Assembly (NCBI GenBank): GCA_963682025.1
Contig: OY821521.1
Location: forward strand, 102,541,111-102,605,110
Source: Cordilura impudica
Taxonomy: Eukaryota > Arthropoda > Insecta > Diptera > Scathophagidae
Direction: 5' to 3'
Length of the DNA stretch: 64,000 nt
Shown here: piece by piece, positions 10,855 through 20,572 of the stretch
Position numbering within the stretch: position 1 is the first letter of the stretch
How the letters are laid out: every line of letters begins with the position of its first letter
Program-made: the position numbers and the translations under genes
Notes under the pieces: generated by a model
Told to the model about the DNA's origin: nothing
Seen by the model: the letters and a program-made list of their open reading frames with translations, nothing else
Database searches by the model: none

Positions 10855-11605
10855 AGATCGGGAAGCAGCTCTATATGGGGCCCATGACTAAGAATCGTCC
10901 TATAGGGATTTTTTTGGACCACTGACTAATGGATACAATAAACACATACAAACCCAATTTGACTAGGATCTATGTGATAGTTTGGGTCTTATATCGATTT
11001 CATAGCGGTCATTTGTATGGGGGTAGGTCTGAACATGGACCGATTTTCACCAATTTCAATAGCGTTCATCCTACGGTCGACAAAAGCTTATATACCAAAT
11101 TTCATCAAAACATATTCATAGTTGCGACCTGTAGTTTGATTACAAGGTTTACGTGGACACACATACGGACGGACGGACGGACATCGCTAAATCGACTCAG
11201 AAAGTGATTCTGAGTCGATCGGTATAATAAAAGGTGGGTCTAGGTCAAATATTTTTGGTAGCACAAAGTCATTATACCCAAACCACATAGTGGTATAAGG
11301 TATAAAAACAAAAATATTGCACAAATTTTTTTCCAATTTGGTTTCTATACATTTTTTAAAAATATAAGTGACTTTACCAAATATAGTCAGGATCGGGTTA
11401 TTTTTCGACCTAGTCCCCATATAAATATAGCACCCGTTATGAACATTTTCATATCTGCAGCCAAAAAAATTAAAAACAATTCCCCTCAGATTTGGTTTAT
11501 GCTTATTTTCTATATCCAATTTGTTGGACCGAAGCGATAGGGTCTCTAAACCATGGTATAGGTTATCGTATAGTCGGTCTAGACCGACTATAATTTTCTT
11601 ACTTG
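10855..11605. repeat. Family A DINE-like element with its first half inverted
   Basis: 10855-11303 is minus orientation (GATCGGGAAGCAGCTC through GGACGGACGG to CCACATAGTGGTATAAGG). 11304-11605 then carries the remaining half in plus orientation (CAAAAATATTGCACA through the palindrome to CTTACTTG). Together the halves cover the whole family consensus once, so the copy has an internal inversion with the breakpoint just after the CGATCTTCACTTAA segment. Confidence 0.8.
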
Positions 11606-11639
11606 TTTTTTTTTTTGCCTTATTTCATTTCTGTTCAAT

Positions 11640-11880
11640 GGACTGTTTTTGGGAGTTATTTGATTAATTTCTTTGGTAGCTATTTCATTACGAAATATCA
11701 CCCACACGTTGGGATTTCTTTCGTTTTTGGTTTGGGAATTATTTCATTTTTTTTTTTTTTTTGGATTTATTTCATTTTCTTAGCTTTGGATTTATTTTGG
11801 GATTTATTTCATTGGGATTTATTGTACTGGGACTTAATGCACCGGGGACTTATTTCACGGAGACTGAGACATCTACGCGA
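11640..11880 (+). repeat. Degenerate short repeat, unit about GGGATTTATTTCATTT
   Basis: Variants of TGGGAxTTATTTCATT recur every 15-40 bp (for example TTGGGATTTATTTCATT, GGGAATTATTTCATT, GGACTTATTTCACGG). The same motif occurs at 9828-9900, separated from here by the family A insertion and AT-rich sequence. Confidence 0.5.
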
Positions 11881-11965
11881 AATGAGTAGAGAAATTGCAT
11901 GGAAATTATTTCGCTCACATGCAAATGTTCGTTCTGGTTCGATTACGAATCCAAAAAATTATTAA

Positions 11966-12430
11966 AAAATTTTTTGATGTCGAAAAAAGAGCATGTTTTT
12001 TTGCAGCAACATTTTGAGAAATAATAGAAGTGTAGAATTGTAAATGAATTACTAAAGTCATGTTAGAATTGAATTTTTGAGTTTTGTTATTACAGAAGTT
12101 AAAAGAAAACCCAACTTTAAACTGATTTAAATAAATGAATTCTCAGTTAGCTCTCGTACAACAATAGTACGGAGAATTCAACAACTTTTTGTGTTAACAA
12201 AAACGTTGCAAAACAAAAGTTGTAAAGTTGTAATATCTAATTTTTTTGGTAAGATCTCCGTATAATTTTGTTACACATACATATATTTGTGGTTTTCTAG
12301 AATAACCGCGTATGTCATAAAATCAAAATGTTCAGGAGAGCCAAAAAACGTTATATTTGAAATTATGGGCTCGATATAAAGTTTTTAGGACTTTTTATTT
12401 AACAGTCCTGTAAATATGGGCAATGGTATC
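11966..12430. other. Gene-free AT-rich stretch
   Basis: No gene or repeat family recognised. Confidence 0.45.
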
Positions 12431-12439
12431 CGGTTAATT

Positions 12440-12600
12440 TCTAGAAAATAAATTCAAAATTATTTATTGAAAAACAATTCACAGAAAAGCAATTAACAGA
12501 AAAATAATTCATAGAAAACCTAAAAAAAAAACATTTCACAAATAAGTAATTCACAGAAAAGGAATTCTAAGAAAAATATTTCACAGATACGTTAAATATT
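12440..12600 (+). repeat. Degenerate AATTCACAGAAAAG repeats
   Basis: About six variants of AATTCACAGAAAAG (ATTAACAGAAAAAT, ATTCATAGAAAAC, ATTTCACAAATAAG) occur in a row. Reverse-complemented, the motif resembles the TGTGGGATTTATTTC repeat at 9828 and 11640, so the arrays are roughly in opposite orientation. A short run of the same motif lies at 15045-15110. Confidence 0.5.
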
Positions 12601-12777
12601 AAAATGTATACCACATGTTAGTGTAATTAAATTTTTAATCTAGTAACTTTATGTTTTAAATGCAAATAAAGAAAAATTGACTCACAATTTATATGCCAAA
12701 TTGACATATTAAAAATTAATTATCGTATTTTTAAAAAGTACAAGATAGCTACAACTCGTATACCTCACCGTCGCCAT

Positions 12778-13480
12778 TGTAACGAAACGTTTTCCGCTTT
12801 GAAGCTGGGGCAACCTCAGCGGCGTGCCCAGGGTTCGTTACACTATTTATTTGTTTCCGACGGGGAAATAAAACACGCACACTGTTTTTTTAAAAACGTT
12901 ATAAATTGTACTTTATTGACTCTTTCTTTCGACCGAAACTTATTATATACCGGAGATTTTGCCAACCGAGTGTAATGATCGTCTTGTTCGAAGGTATTGT
13001 CAATGTGGGACCACTAGCTGTTCTCGTATAACTAATGGTGTAGAGACACTCTCTCAGTTTAAGGTTAACTTTGGTGGTTGCTCCCTAACAAAAGGTAGTG
13101 GTCACCTGGTTGATGTTGGTGAAACAAGCTTTCAACCGACAGTGACGTTCCCTGTTGTACCAATCGTATAGCTCGTGCAATCGAAGCTGGAAGACCCTAT
13201 ACGACGATTGTTCTCGCTGTTGATGGTGAGCGTTTGGTCAGACTCTGGCACGGGGTAGAGGTCACTTGGTTGATGTTGATGAGACAAGCTTTCAACCTAC
13301 AGTGATGTCTCCCTTTGCATTGCAGTACGTTTAGTCCAATCGAAGCTGGAAGACCCTATACGACGATTGTTCCAGAAGGTACTGGGAGTACTAAATAGTC
13401 CGAGTCGGTAGACTGTGTAATGTTCACCGGATTGATGTTGTTGAAACAAACTTTCAATCCAAATGACTATACTTAGTTCT
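12778..13480 (-). other. Possible solo LTR fragment
   Basis: Read on the minus strand, this contains AATAAA-type signals at about 12915 and 12855 and ends TTTCGTTACA at 12778. The bases after the end are A then TGGCGACGGTGA (12777 downward), close to the tRNA-Arg primer site TGGCGACCGTGA of mdg1/412-type LTR elements. An internal 9-bp inverted repeat (TGTAACGAA at 12778, TTCGTTACA at 12833) is present. No gag/pol follows and the other LTR boundary was not found, so this is a suggestion only. Confidence 0.3.
13101..13470. repeat. Tandem repeat, about 160-bp unit, 2.3 copies
   Basis: Units start at about 13101, 13261 and 13422 with GTCACCTGGTTGATGTTG-like sequence. Each of the first two contains CAAGCTTTCAACC and AATCGAAGCTGGAAGACCC. 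Copies are diverged and the third is partial. It may be the internal repeat of the possible LTR. Confidence 0.8.
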
Positions 13481-13517
13481 GAAGGCAGTTGTATTCGCTT
13501 GATGAGAGGATACCCAA

Positions 13518-14914
13518 TCTTTCATTTGAATACGACCTTATCTTACGTCTGTCTACTGGCGAATTAGTAATATTAGTAATACCAAAACCGAAAAGAATAA
13601 AACGTGTTTCGTCGCTGACGGATTCCTATTTATTCGCGACAAGGAATATAAAGAAAAATGTTATTGGTTGTGCAATAATTATTATAAGCCAGAGAATTGT
13701 AAAGCAAGAATTCATAGCAATAAAATTGATGGAGAAATAATAAAAATTATTGGTGTGCACAACCATGCTGCCAACGCAAATAATGTTGGTGTTAGAAAAA
13801 GTATTGCTGATATAAAGGATAAGGCAGAGTTGACTCACGATTCTACGCAATTATTAATAGCTAGTTGTTCAACTAAAATAACGAACGCAGTTAAACCGCA
13901 TTTGCCTTCTATCTCTTCCATGAAACGAACTGTTCGAAGGATCAGGCAAGGAACAGTAACAATTCCGCAAACTCTTAATGAATTGTGTGTATTGGAGCAA
14001 TACATAGTAACTGCAGATGGTAAGCCATTTTTATTATATGACTCTAAAGCCCCAGAAAATCGTATTTTGCTGTTCTCAACGGAAGAAAATTTGAAATTCT
14101 TGTGCAAAGCAAATAATTGTTACGTGGACGGCACATTTAAAACAGTGCCTTTAATTTTCTATCAATTGCTTACAATTCACGGCATCAAAGAAAATTTATC
14201 CTTACCACTTGTATATGCACTACTTTCAAATAAGACAACAGAAACTTATATGAATTTATTTCACCCGGTTTAAATCCTACCAACGTTATGTCGGATTTTG
14301 AACAAGCAACTGTAAATGCCGTACAGTTTTCTTTTGCTGGTGCCAGGCAACGTTATTGTTTCTTTCATGTTTGCCAAAATTTGTATCGGAAATTATGTGA
14401 AATTGGGTTCTAAAGTGAATACAATGAAGATGCGGAGTTTGCTCACAAGATTAAAATGTTATTAGCACTTGCTTTTGTTCCTTCTAAAGACGTTGTACAA
14501 GCATTCGAATCATTACAAGAACAAAATATAATTTTTGAATCAGTCAATGAATTGTTAGACTATTTCGAAGATAATTATGTTGGTAGATTAGATGTTCGCA
14601 CTAAAAAGCCAACCGGTAGGCGGGATCCTAGATATGCCATTAAAGCATGGAATGTTTATGAAGCTGTGCAAGAAGGATACCTGCGAACAAATAATAATCT
14701 CGAGGGATGGCACAATGGTTTCAAAAAATTGGTTGGCTCAGAGCATCCATCAATATGGTGTTTTTTGGAAAAGTTGCAATTGGAGCAATCAAAATATGAA
14801 ATAAATTTACAACAAATTTTTGCTGGCACGTCTATGCCACCAAAAAAGAAAACTATCGTCATTATGATCAAAGAATACAATAAATTGTATCCATTTATTC
14901 GAAAATGGCCATAA
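13518..14914 (+). pseudogene. MULE-type transposase with N-terminal FLYWCH finger, broken
   Basis: A Mutator-like (MULE) DDE transposase relic. The N-terminus at about 13600-13770 is a FLYWCH finger: CFVADGFLFIRDKEYKEK, then CYWLC, C and HNH. The core follows to 14273 with the first catalytic aspartate in CYVDGTFKTVPLIFYQL. A frameshift near 14270 shifts the reading to NPTNVMSDFEQATVNAV, which holds the second aspartate, then RQRYCFFHVCQNLYRKL. An in-frame stop follows at about 14413. The last open stretch, to 14914, carries RTNNNLEGWHNGF with the presumed catalytic glutamate. One stop and one frameshift make it inactive, but the catalytic residues are still visible, so decay is modest. The termini were not defined; short-repeat arrays flank it. 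Confidence 0.85.
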
Positions 14915-15044
14915 CTGATTTCTTAAGTGCCGTTGCGCATAATATAATAATTTAAATTATCAATTATAAATAAAAATTTACCTATTGAAATATATCTTTT
15001 TTTTATTCTTTGTTTTTTTTTTTTGTAAATATTTTCTTAAAGAA

Positions 15045-15110
15045 GAATTAATTCACAGAAATGGAAAATATTGAAGAAGAATCAATTCACAGAAACAGTT
15101 ATATTTCAGA
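15045..15110 (+). repeat. Short AATTCACAGAAA repeats
   Basis: AATTCACAGAAATGG and CAATTCACAGAAACAG, separated by GAAGAAGAAT, echo the array at 12440-12600 on the other side of the MULE relic. Confidence 0.45.
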
Positions 15111-15139
15111 TATATCTCAATAGATAAATTTTTATTTAT

Positions 15140-15735
15140 AACTGTAGTATATCAGTTTGTTAATCCATTTCTAACTCAATCGAAATAAATTCCGGACCCC
15201 ATATAAACCGTATATATTCTTGATCGTTATGAAAGCAGAAGTCGATCTGGCGATGTCCGTCTGTATGTTTGTCTATCTGTTGAAAATATTCTCGTGTCCG
15301 CAATAGGTTGAGTAGGTTGCACTACCTAGGAGCTTCTAGAACGAATGGGTGAGGAATGAAATACAAAAATTTTAAGATACTCCGATAAAATTTCATATAA
15401 AAAACTAAAAATTGTTAAAAATGTTTATATGTTACAGAACATGCGCAAAATATGTATCCGCGATGGATACACACACATTTTTGTCTGCAAAAAAATGTGT
15501 ATGCATCGCTAATAAACAAACAAACGAAATTGTACTGCAATGTACAAACTATTTATTAATTGCTTTCAAAAGACCTAAAATTTTTGATATTTATGTTATT
15601 AATGTTAAACACAATTCCAAAAAATCTAATTATATTTGTTTCTTAATGTTGACAACCTTGGTTATAATTTTGTATTTATAATACGAGTGGAGGGTATAAA
15701 AGATTCGGCATAGCCGAAGTTAACACTCTTAATTG
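15140..15735 (+). repeat. Family C DINE-like element with internal hairpin
   Basis: Contains CCCCATATAAACCGTATA, TTCTTGATCG and GTCGATCTGGCGATGTCCG, close to the core of Drosophila DINE-1/INE-1. It ends GAGTGGAGGGTATAAAAG, then the palindrome ATTCGGCATAGCCGAA and TTAACACTC. Inside, about 15468-15516, is an imperfect hairpin (GCGATGGATACACAC ... GTGTATGCATCGC) related to the foldback at 329-417. Confidence 0.7.
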
Positions 15736-16379
15736 TTTTTTTTTTTATCGTACGACGTGTGAGATGGCTTTTTAAACATACGAAAGTCAAATGAGACCAT
15801 AATTCATGTAAACACTTGAAGTGATTTCATTTTTTAAGAATGAAAAATTTATGTGGGTTTAAGTCACTAATTTTATTTTTTATTTTTTAATATTGATATG
15901 AATAATGTTTACTAGCCACGATATAGTGTTGATGCTGTCGAATCAAAACTCATATATAACTGGATGCTATAAATATCATAAATGACCAATAACATGCAGA
16001 ATAAGGTTTTCTGCTATTAACATACATCAAAATATCAATTTGCTAATACGAGTTCCTTTTATTCTTTGGCATACACAAAATTTAAATAAATTGTGCAGAC
16101 AACTGAACATCACATATGATCGATTAAATTTAGCAAGAATAGCGATCAAATTTAAAAACCGCCGCCATTGAAATCTTTAATAAAAATTGATTTATTAACA
16201 ATTTACATGCTACTTACTTATATTAAAACAACACAAAATGTTGTTCCAAACTAATTTGATAACCTCAGATGTTCATATACTAAAACACTTATACTTTCAT
16301 TAGGGATATAACTAATTTTTGACAAAACATGGTACGTACCACTTGAAGGGATATATTGAATTTAAAATAAAAACTGTTG
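15736..16379. other. Gene-free AT-rich stretch
   Basis: No gene or recognisable repeat. Confidence 0.45.
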
Positions 16380-16560
16380 TTATACCCTATAAACACCAGC
16401 ATGAGGTCAGTGCATTGTGAGATTGTGTTGATGTTTTTAACTTTACCGATCGACTCACAATCACTTTCTCAATCTATTTAGCGATGTCCGTCAATCCGTT
16501 TGTGTTACCATGAAGGTTTACATTGAATCAATCTACAGTAAATGTATATATGCTTCGATC
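16380..16560 (+). repeat. Family A DINE-like fragment
   Basis: TTATACCCTATAAACACCAG, then CGATCGACTCACAATCACTT and TTAGCGATGTCCGTC, corresponding to the first 180 bp of the family. The rest is missing. Confidence 0.7.
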
Positions 16561-17453
16561 TACACAAAGACGAACACTATTCAATTTTATTAATATCCCC
16601 TTATTATACTTTGGAAGTTTTCATTGAGATTTTAATTTCATAAACTTTAGATTAAATAATTATGTTTTTAATTTGACTCATTATTATTGGTGAAACAATT
16701 TTAATTATTTATTTAATCATGGCACTGATAAAGGTTATGGAAATGTAATTATTTCAATTGAATTGCCAGTCATATAGTCCACCTAACTAATTAGTTCCAG
16801 TTATGCCCCATACATATGTATAAAAACAATTAAAATATATACATTAGAGGGATGGATGTACATTAGGGCGGATCGATTTGTGGGGAGTGAAAAAAAATCG
16901 ATCAAATGCCTATGATTTCCGTGTTCTATGGGTTATTTCAAGAATATTTGCCCTAGGAACCATACCTCTATCTTTAAAAGCGAGTCTGCTAGTTTTTGCA
17001 TGTAGGTATTTTTGAGGGCGCTGAGTACTTAGGCCCAAAAAAAATGCACTAACGCCCCAAAAAATTTGCTTATCATGAACAAATGCCCCAATTTCTATGA
17101 TTTTTGGGGCACAAGTTAATTTTTTATTCAAATTTGAAATATTTTGGGGCATTTGTTTATTTTTAATTTGTAAGTTTGGGGCTTAAATTATTTTTTTTTT
17201 CTTTTACAAAACGCAACAACAAACATCCTCCTCCAAAAAAGTAAGCTACACGAAACTCGTTTTGGGTTATTTTTTATGTGTGTTGTTGTTTCATTTACTT
17301 ATGTTAACTTCGCAAAAAAGTAACGGAATCGCTTTGCAAATCGAAGCAATCAGAACTTACACACATTGAACCTGCGTTGAATGAACGCAAAGTATTTGAT
17401 GGATGTGACGACGAAGACGACGTCGACGTTTAAAATTATTCCGCAACGTTGCT
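16561..17453. other. Gene-free; TTTGGGGC-rich stretch
   Basis: No gene. At 16850-17195 there is a possible repeat beginning TTAGGGCGGATCGATTTGTG and followed by several TTTGGGGCA-type motifs on both strands. I could not define its ends. Confidence 0.35.
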
Positions 17454-17456
17454 TTA

Positions 17457-17927
17457 CATGGTGTCTCGACTAGCCATAATTTATGGCAATGTTCAAGTTA
17501 ATGGCTAGTGGAGACTGCTAATGTTCATGTGATGACTAAAAAATCCAACTTTTTGCCATGACATAAGGACTGACAAAAACTTAGCCATTAATTTGAAGTT
17601 TCATTCGATTTTGACGTTTAAGTTTATTAAAATGGCGCAACTTAAATTAAATAAAAGTGAAATTATTAATTTCATTCTAAAAGAGGATTCACCCAAAATC
17701 TCGTGCTTTTTCTTGCATTTTTTTCTTCTTCAATTTGTATTTTTAGTTTTTTTTTTACCTCTTTTAAAGCATTGAGTACAAGAACACATTTTTGTTGTTT
17801 ATGGTTCAAAGACATTTAGGAAATGAAATGTCTAAACATAATTTGCCCACTTCGCGTTTTGTCTCGTTTTGTTTTTCTGACTTGAACATGAACATTGCCA
17901 TGAATTATAACTAGTCGAGATACCGTG
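17457..17927. mobile_element. MITE with TTA target duplication
   Basis: 471 bp with terminal inverted repeats of about 38 bp. The left end reads CATGGTGTCTCGACTAG and the right end, read inward, CACGGTATCTCGACTAG; five mismatches occur in the first 38 bp, all transitions. TTA flanks both ends (17454-17456 and 17928-17930), as in PIF/Harbinger-type elements (TWA). No transposase inside; the 60-residue open frame there has no family resemblance. Confidence 0.75.
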
Positions 17928-17930
17928 TTA

Positions 17931-18469
17931 AGCACATATGTGTGTGTGTGCTTGTGTCTGTGTGTGTGTGTGGTGGCACAATTTGGATGGATCAACAGGT
18001 AATTTTATTGTACACATATTGTACGTAAACAAAATTTTTCTCATAAGGTTTTTGCGGCACTGCGATGTGTTCCGTGCTGCTCAGTTGTCGTCAAATTATT
18101 TTTAATCGCCGGAGGAAAATACACATATATTTTCGCATATCATTTCGATATTATTGCATTTGCGGGGAGGATGGATAAGAAAAAATTTGTTTTTTTTAAT
18201 CGTTCCAGGTCATTGCCGGTTATGGCTAGAGCCGACAAATTTTTGAAATCACCATAAAAGAAACCAGGGTTGACGTTAATATTTTAATCTCTTCAATTGC
18301 TCGCAAATATATTATTATTGTTTCCTATATTGGAAAATTTAAATGTTGGTAATATAATTGAACAGATATAATGTTGCTGGGTGTTTAAAAAAGAGCTAAC
18401 ATTTGAAATGTTTCATACAACAATCGTGATGAGGATGATAAAATTAAAAAATAAACAGAAAAAATATAA
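17931..18469. other. Gene-free; TG microsatellite
   Basis: A TG-rich microsatellite lies at 17938-17973. Nothing else recognised. Confidence 0.5.
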
Positions 18470-18890
18470 ACAAGTAAGAGTGTTAAATTCGGCTATGCCG
18501 AATCTTTGATACCCTCCACCAGGGTTTTACGTTTACATTAATATCTGGACTTCTTGCAATATTTGAAACAAATGTATATAAAATATTTGAGTATGTAAAC
18601 ACTTTGATAAACCTATTACTGAATTATTACAACAAATGCTCTGAATTTTCAGCATTTTATAGACACAATGACTCCCGATTTATCCCATTTTAAATACTAA
18701 CCTGATCCAGATAATTACAAACAATATTAAGTTTAACCAGGTAAATGGTTTATTTTGTAATTTTCTTTTTAATTTAAATTTTTTAATATAAAGGTGCATT
18801 TTATTTTTTACAAACCTTTTCAATTTTCCAGACCTATTAGTATAGGGCACATTTGTGAGTCCGCAAAGATCAACTTTCAACTCTTACTTC
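18470..18890 (-). repeat. Family C DINE-like element
   Basis: Starts AACAAGTAAGAGTGTTAAAT, then the palindrome TTCGGCTATGCCGAA and TTTGATACCCTCCACC. It may end near 18885 at CAACTCTTACTTC, which mirrors the start. The AACAAGTAAGA start is the same as the CTTACTTGTT end of family A. Confidence 0.65.
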
Positions 18891-19354
18891 TTTTTATTGT
18901 ATTAAATCTATCTTTGTGTCTTTAAATTAATTAAGATGAAAATATTTAACAAACTGTTTTTTTTTAGTTAATATCTGAACATTTTACTGATACAAGACAA
19001 AACTAAAACTGCCAAAAATTTCAGTCAAAACTATTTTGATTGTATTTGTTAAATATCGCATAATTTTTTTCAATTTTAAACTTTAAAGTCTTTTTAAGTC
19101 TGGTAATAACTCTATAATATGAAGGAAGTAAATATGTGGATTCTTTAATAACAATGACAAGTATAAAAAAACACTTTTTTGTGCATTACATTAAAATATT
19201 ATAAATTTGAACATAATTAATTTTAGAAACATAATTAATTTTAGAAAAATGTCCGATTCGTTTTTCGATGATGCTGAAAACATATCAAAGAAATACAGAA
19301 CATAAATCAGATCTAAGTATACATGCTTATAACCACTGCTATAAAAAATCTTTT
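18891..19354. other. Gene-free AT-rich stretch
   Basis: No gene or repeat recognised up to the hAT target site. Confidence 0.45.
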
Positions 19355-19362
19355 AAAACCAA

Positions 19363-20572
19363 CAGTATTGCCATAATTTGAAATTGTAAAGATGCTAAAT
19401 TGCAAAAAAAAGATGCTTAAACGTACTGGATGCTAAATTCTTTTTTCAAATTTCATTACCTTTATACTGAAAAATTATATACTTATTAATAAATTCTTTG
19501 GTTTTTAAATCGAAAAATTAATATAAAACATATGTTTCGATTTATATTTTTTAAATTTTAATTAAAATTATTTTGGATTTCATCTGAAATTTTTATTAAC
19601 ATCAAATTGAGTTTATTTTAAACTTAAATTAAATATTATTAATTTTAGAGGGATTTTTTTTTTATTTAAAATATAACAGAAATTACATTATCAAAAGATA
19701 CGATTATATTAGAATAATTGGTTTATGGAATCTAACATTTCTGTGATGTCTTCATCTTCAAGTTCTTCTTGGCTCTGATATTTTTCTGACGATCGACTCT
19801 TATCAACGACATCGGTATATTGTAAGTGTGACAGCACCGATTTTTCAATTTCAATCCTTCTTTTATACGTATTACAGAACATAACAACTCGGATTTTATT
19901 CTGTTCGAAGTTTGCTTTTAACTAAAGCCATTAAACTAAACAAACGTTCAACTTCGGCTTTTGAGAAAGACAAAACTAATATAGACAATACAAATATTGA
20001 TAACTCCTAAAATGGATTTTCGCCAATAGAATTTTTCAATCCATAAAGAGGTTGTATTCAGTGTTGTATCCCAGTTTTGCTCTTTGATATAACTCCATTG
20101 GATTTGAATTTTTTCTGTTTCAGATGATATAAATTTAAACTCTTCTAATATATTGGTTATCTGTTCTTTTACCCGATTTAATGTGTTTTGTATTGAAAAT
20201 TTTGGCATTTTTTTAATACAATAATATTTTTTGGCAATCGACTTTCAAATTCATTAAAAACTGTTGTTGGTGTTTACATTCTTCTATTTCAAAATGTTTT
20301 GTTATATTTGTTGAAAGAAACGAGCAGTGTGGTAAAAGGAGTAGTACACAAAATTGCTGTACTACACTTTGAGAAATAAAAACATATCAATACCATTAAA
20401 ATTATATATTCAAAAATTATGAAAAAACAATATCAAAAAAAGATGCTAAAAGCAACTTTTTATTAATAAAAGATTCTAAGTTAGCATCTAGCATCTTTTG
20501 ATAAATTTTGGATGCTAAACGACAAAAAAAGTTGCTAAATCTAGCAACTAAAAAGCTAAAACGGCAACACTG
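19363..20572 (-). mobile_element. hAT element with perfect 8-bp target duplication
   Basis: 1210 bp. The left end is CAGTATTGCCATAATTT; the right end, read inward, is CAGTGTTGCCGTTTTAGC. AAAACCAA is present on both sides (19355-19362 and 20573-20580), the expected 8-bp hAT duplication. Subterminal GATGCTAAA-type motifs recur near both ends (19391, 19411 and 19429 on the left; several between 20440 and 20545 on the right), as expected of transposase binding sites. The interior keeps only a decayed C-terminal part of a transposase, so it is a deleted, non-autonomous copy. Confidence 0.92.
19730..20208 (-). pseudogene. hAT transposase, C-terminal remnant
   Basis: From an ATG at 20208 the frame reads MPKFSIQNTLNRVKEQITNI and onward through WDTTLNTTSLWIEKFYW. 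After a frameshift near 19975 another frame gives SFSKAEVERLFSLMALVKSK, the hAT dimerisation motif (usually SSADVERxFSxxxxIKxxxR). Stops follow. The catalytic N-terminal and middle parts are absent. The piece lies inside a hAT element with matching ends, which supports the call. Confidence 0.82.

Noticed and set aside
10929..11207. 92-residue open frame inside a family A repeat (similar frames in other copies at 35732, 55481 and 57373)
   Set aside because: The same short frame occurs by repeat copying and is disrupted in most copies. No sign of selection for protein.
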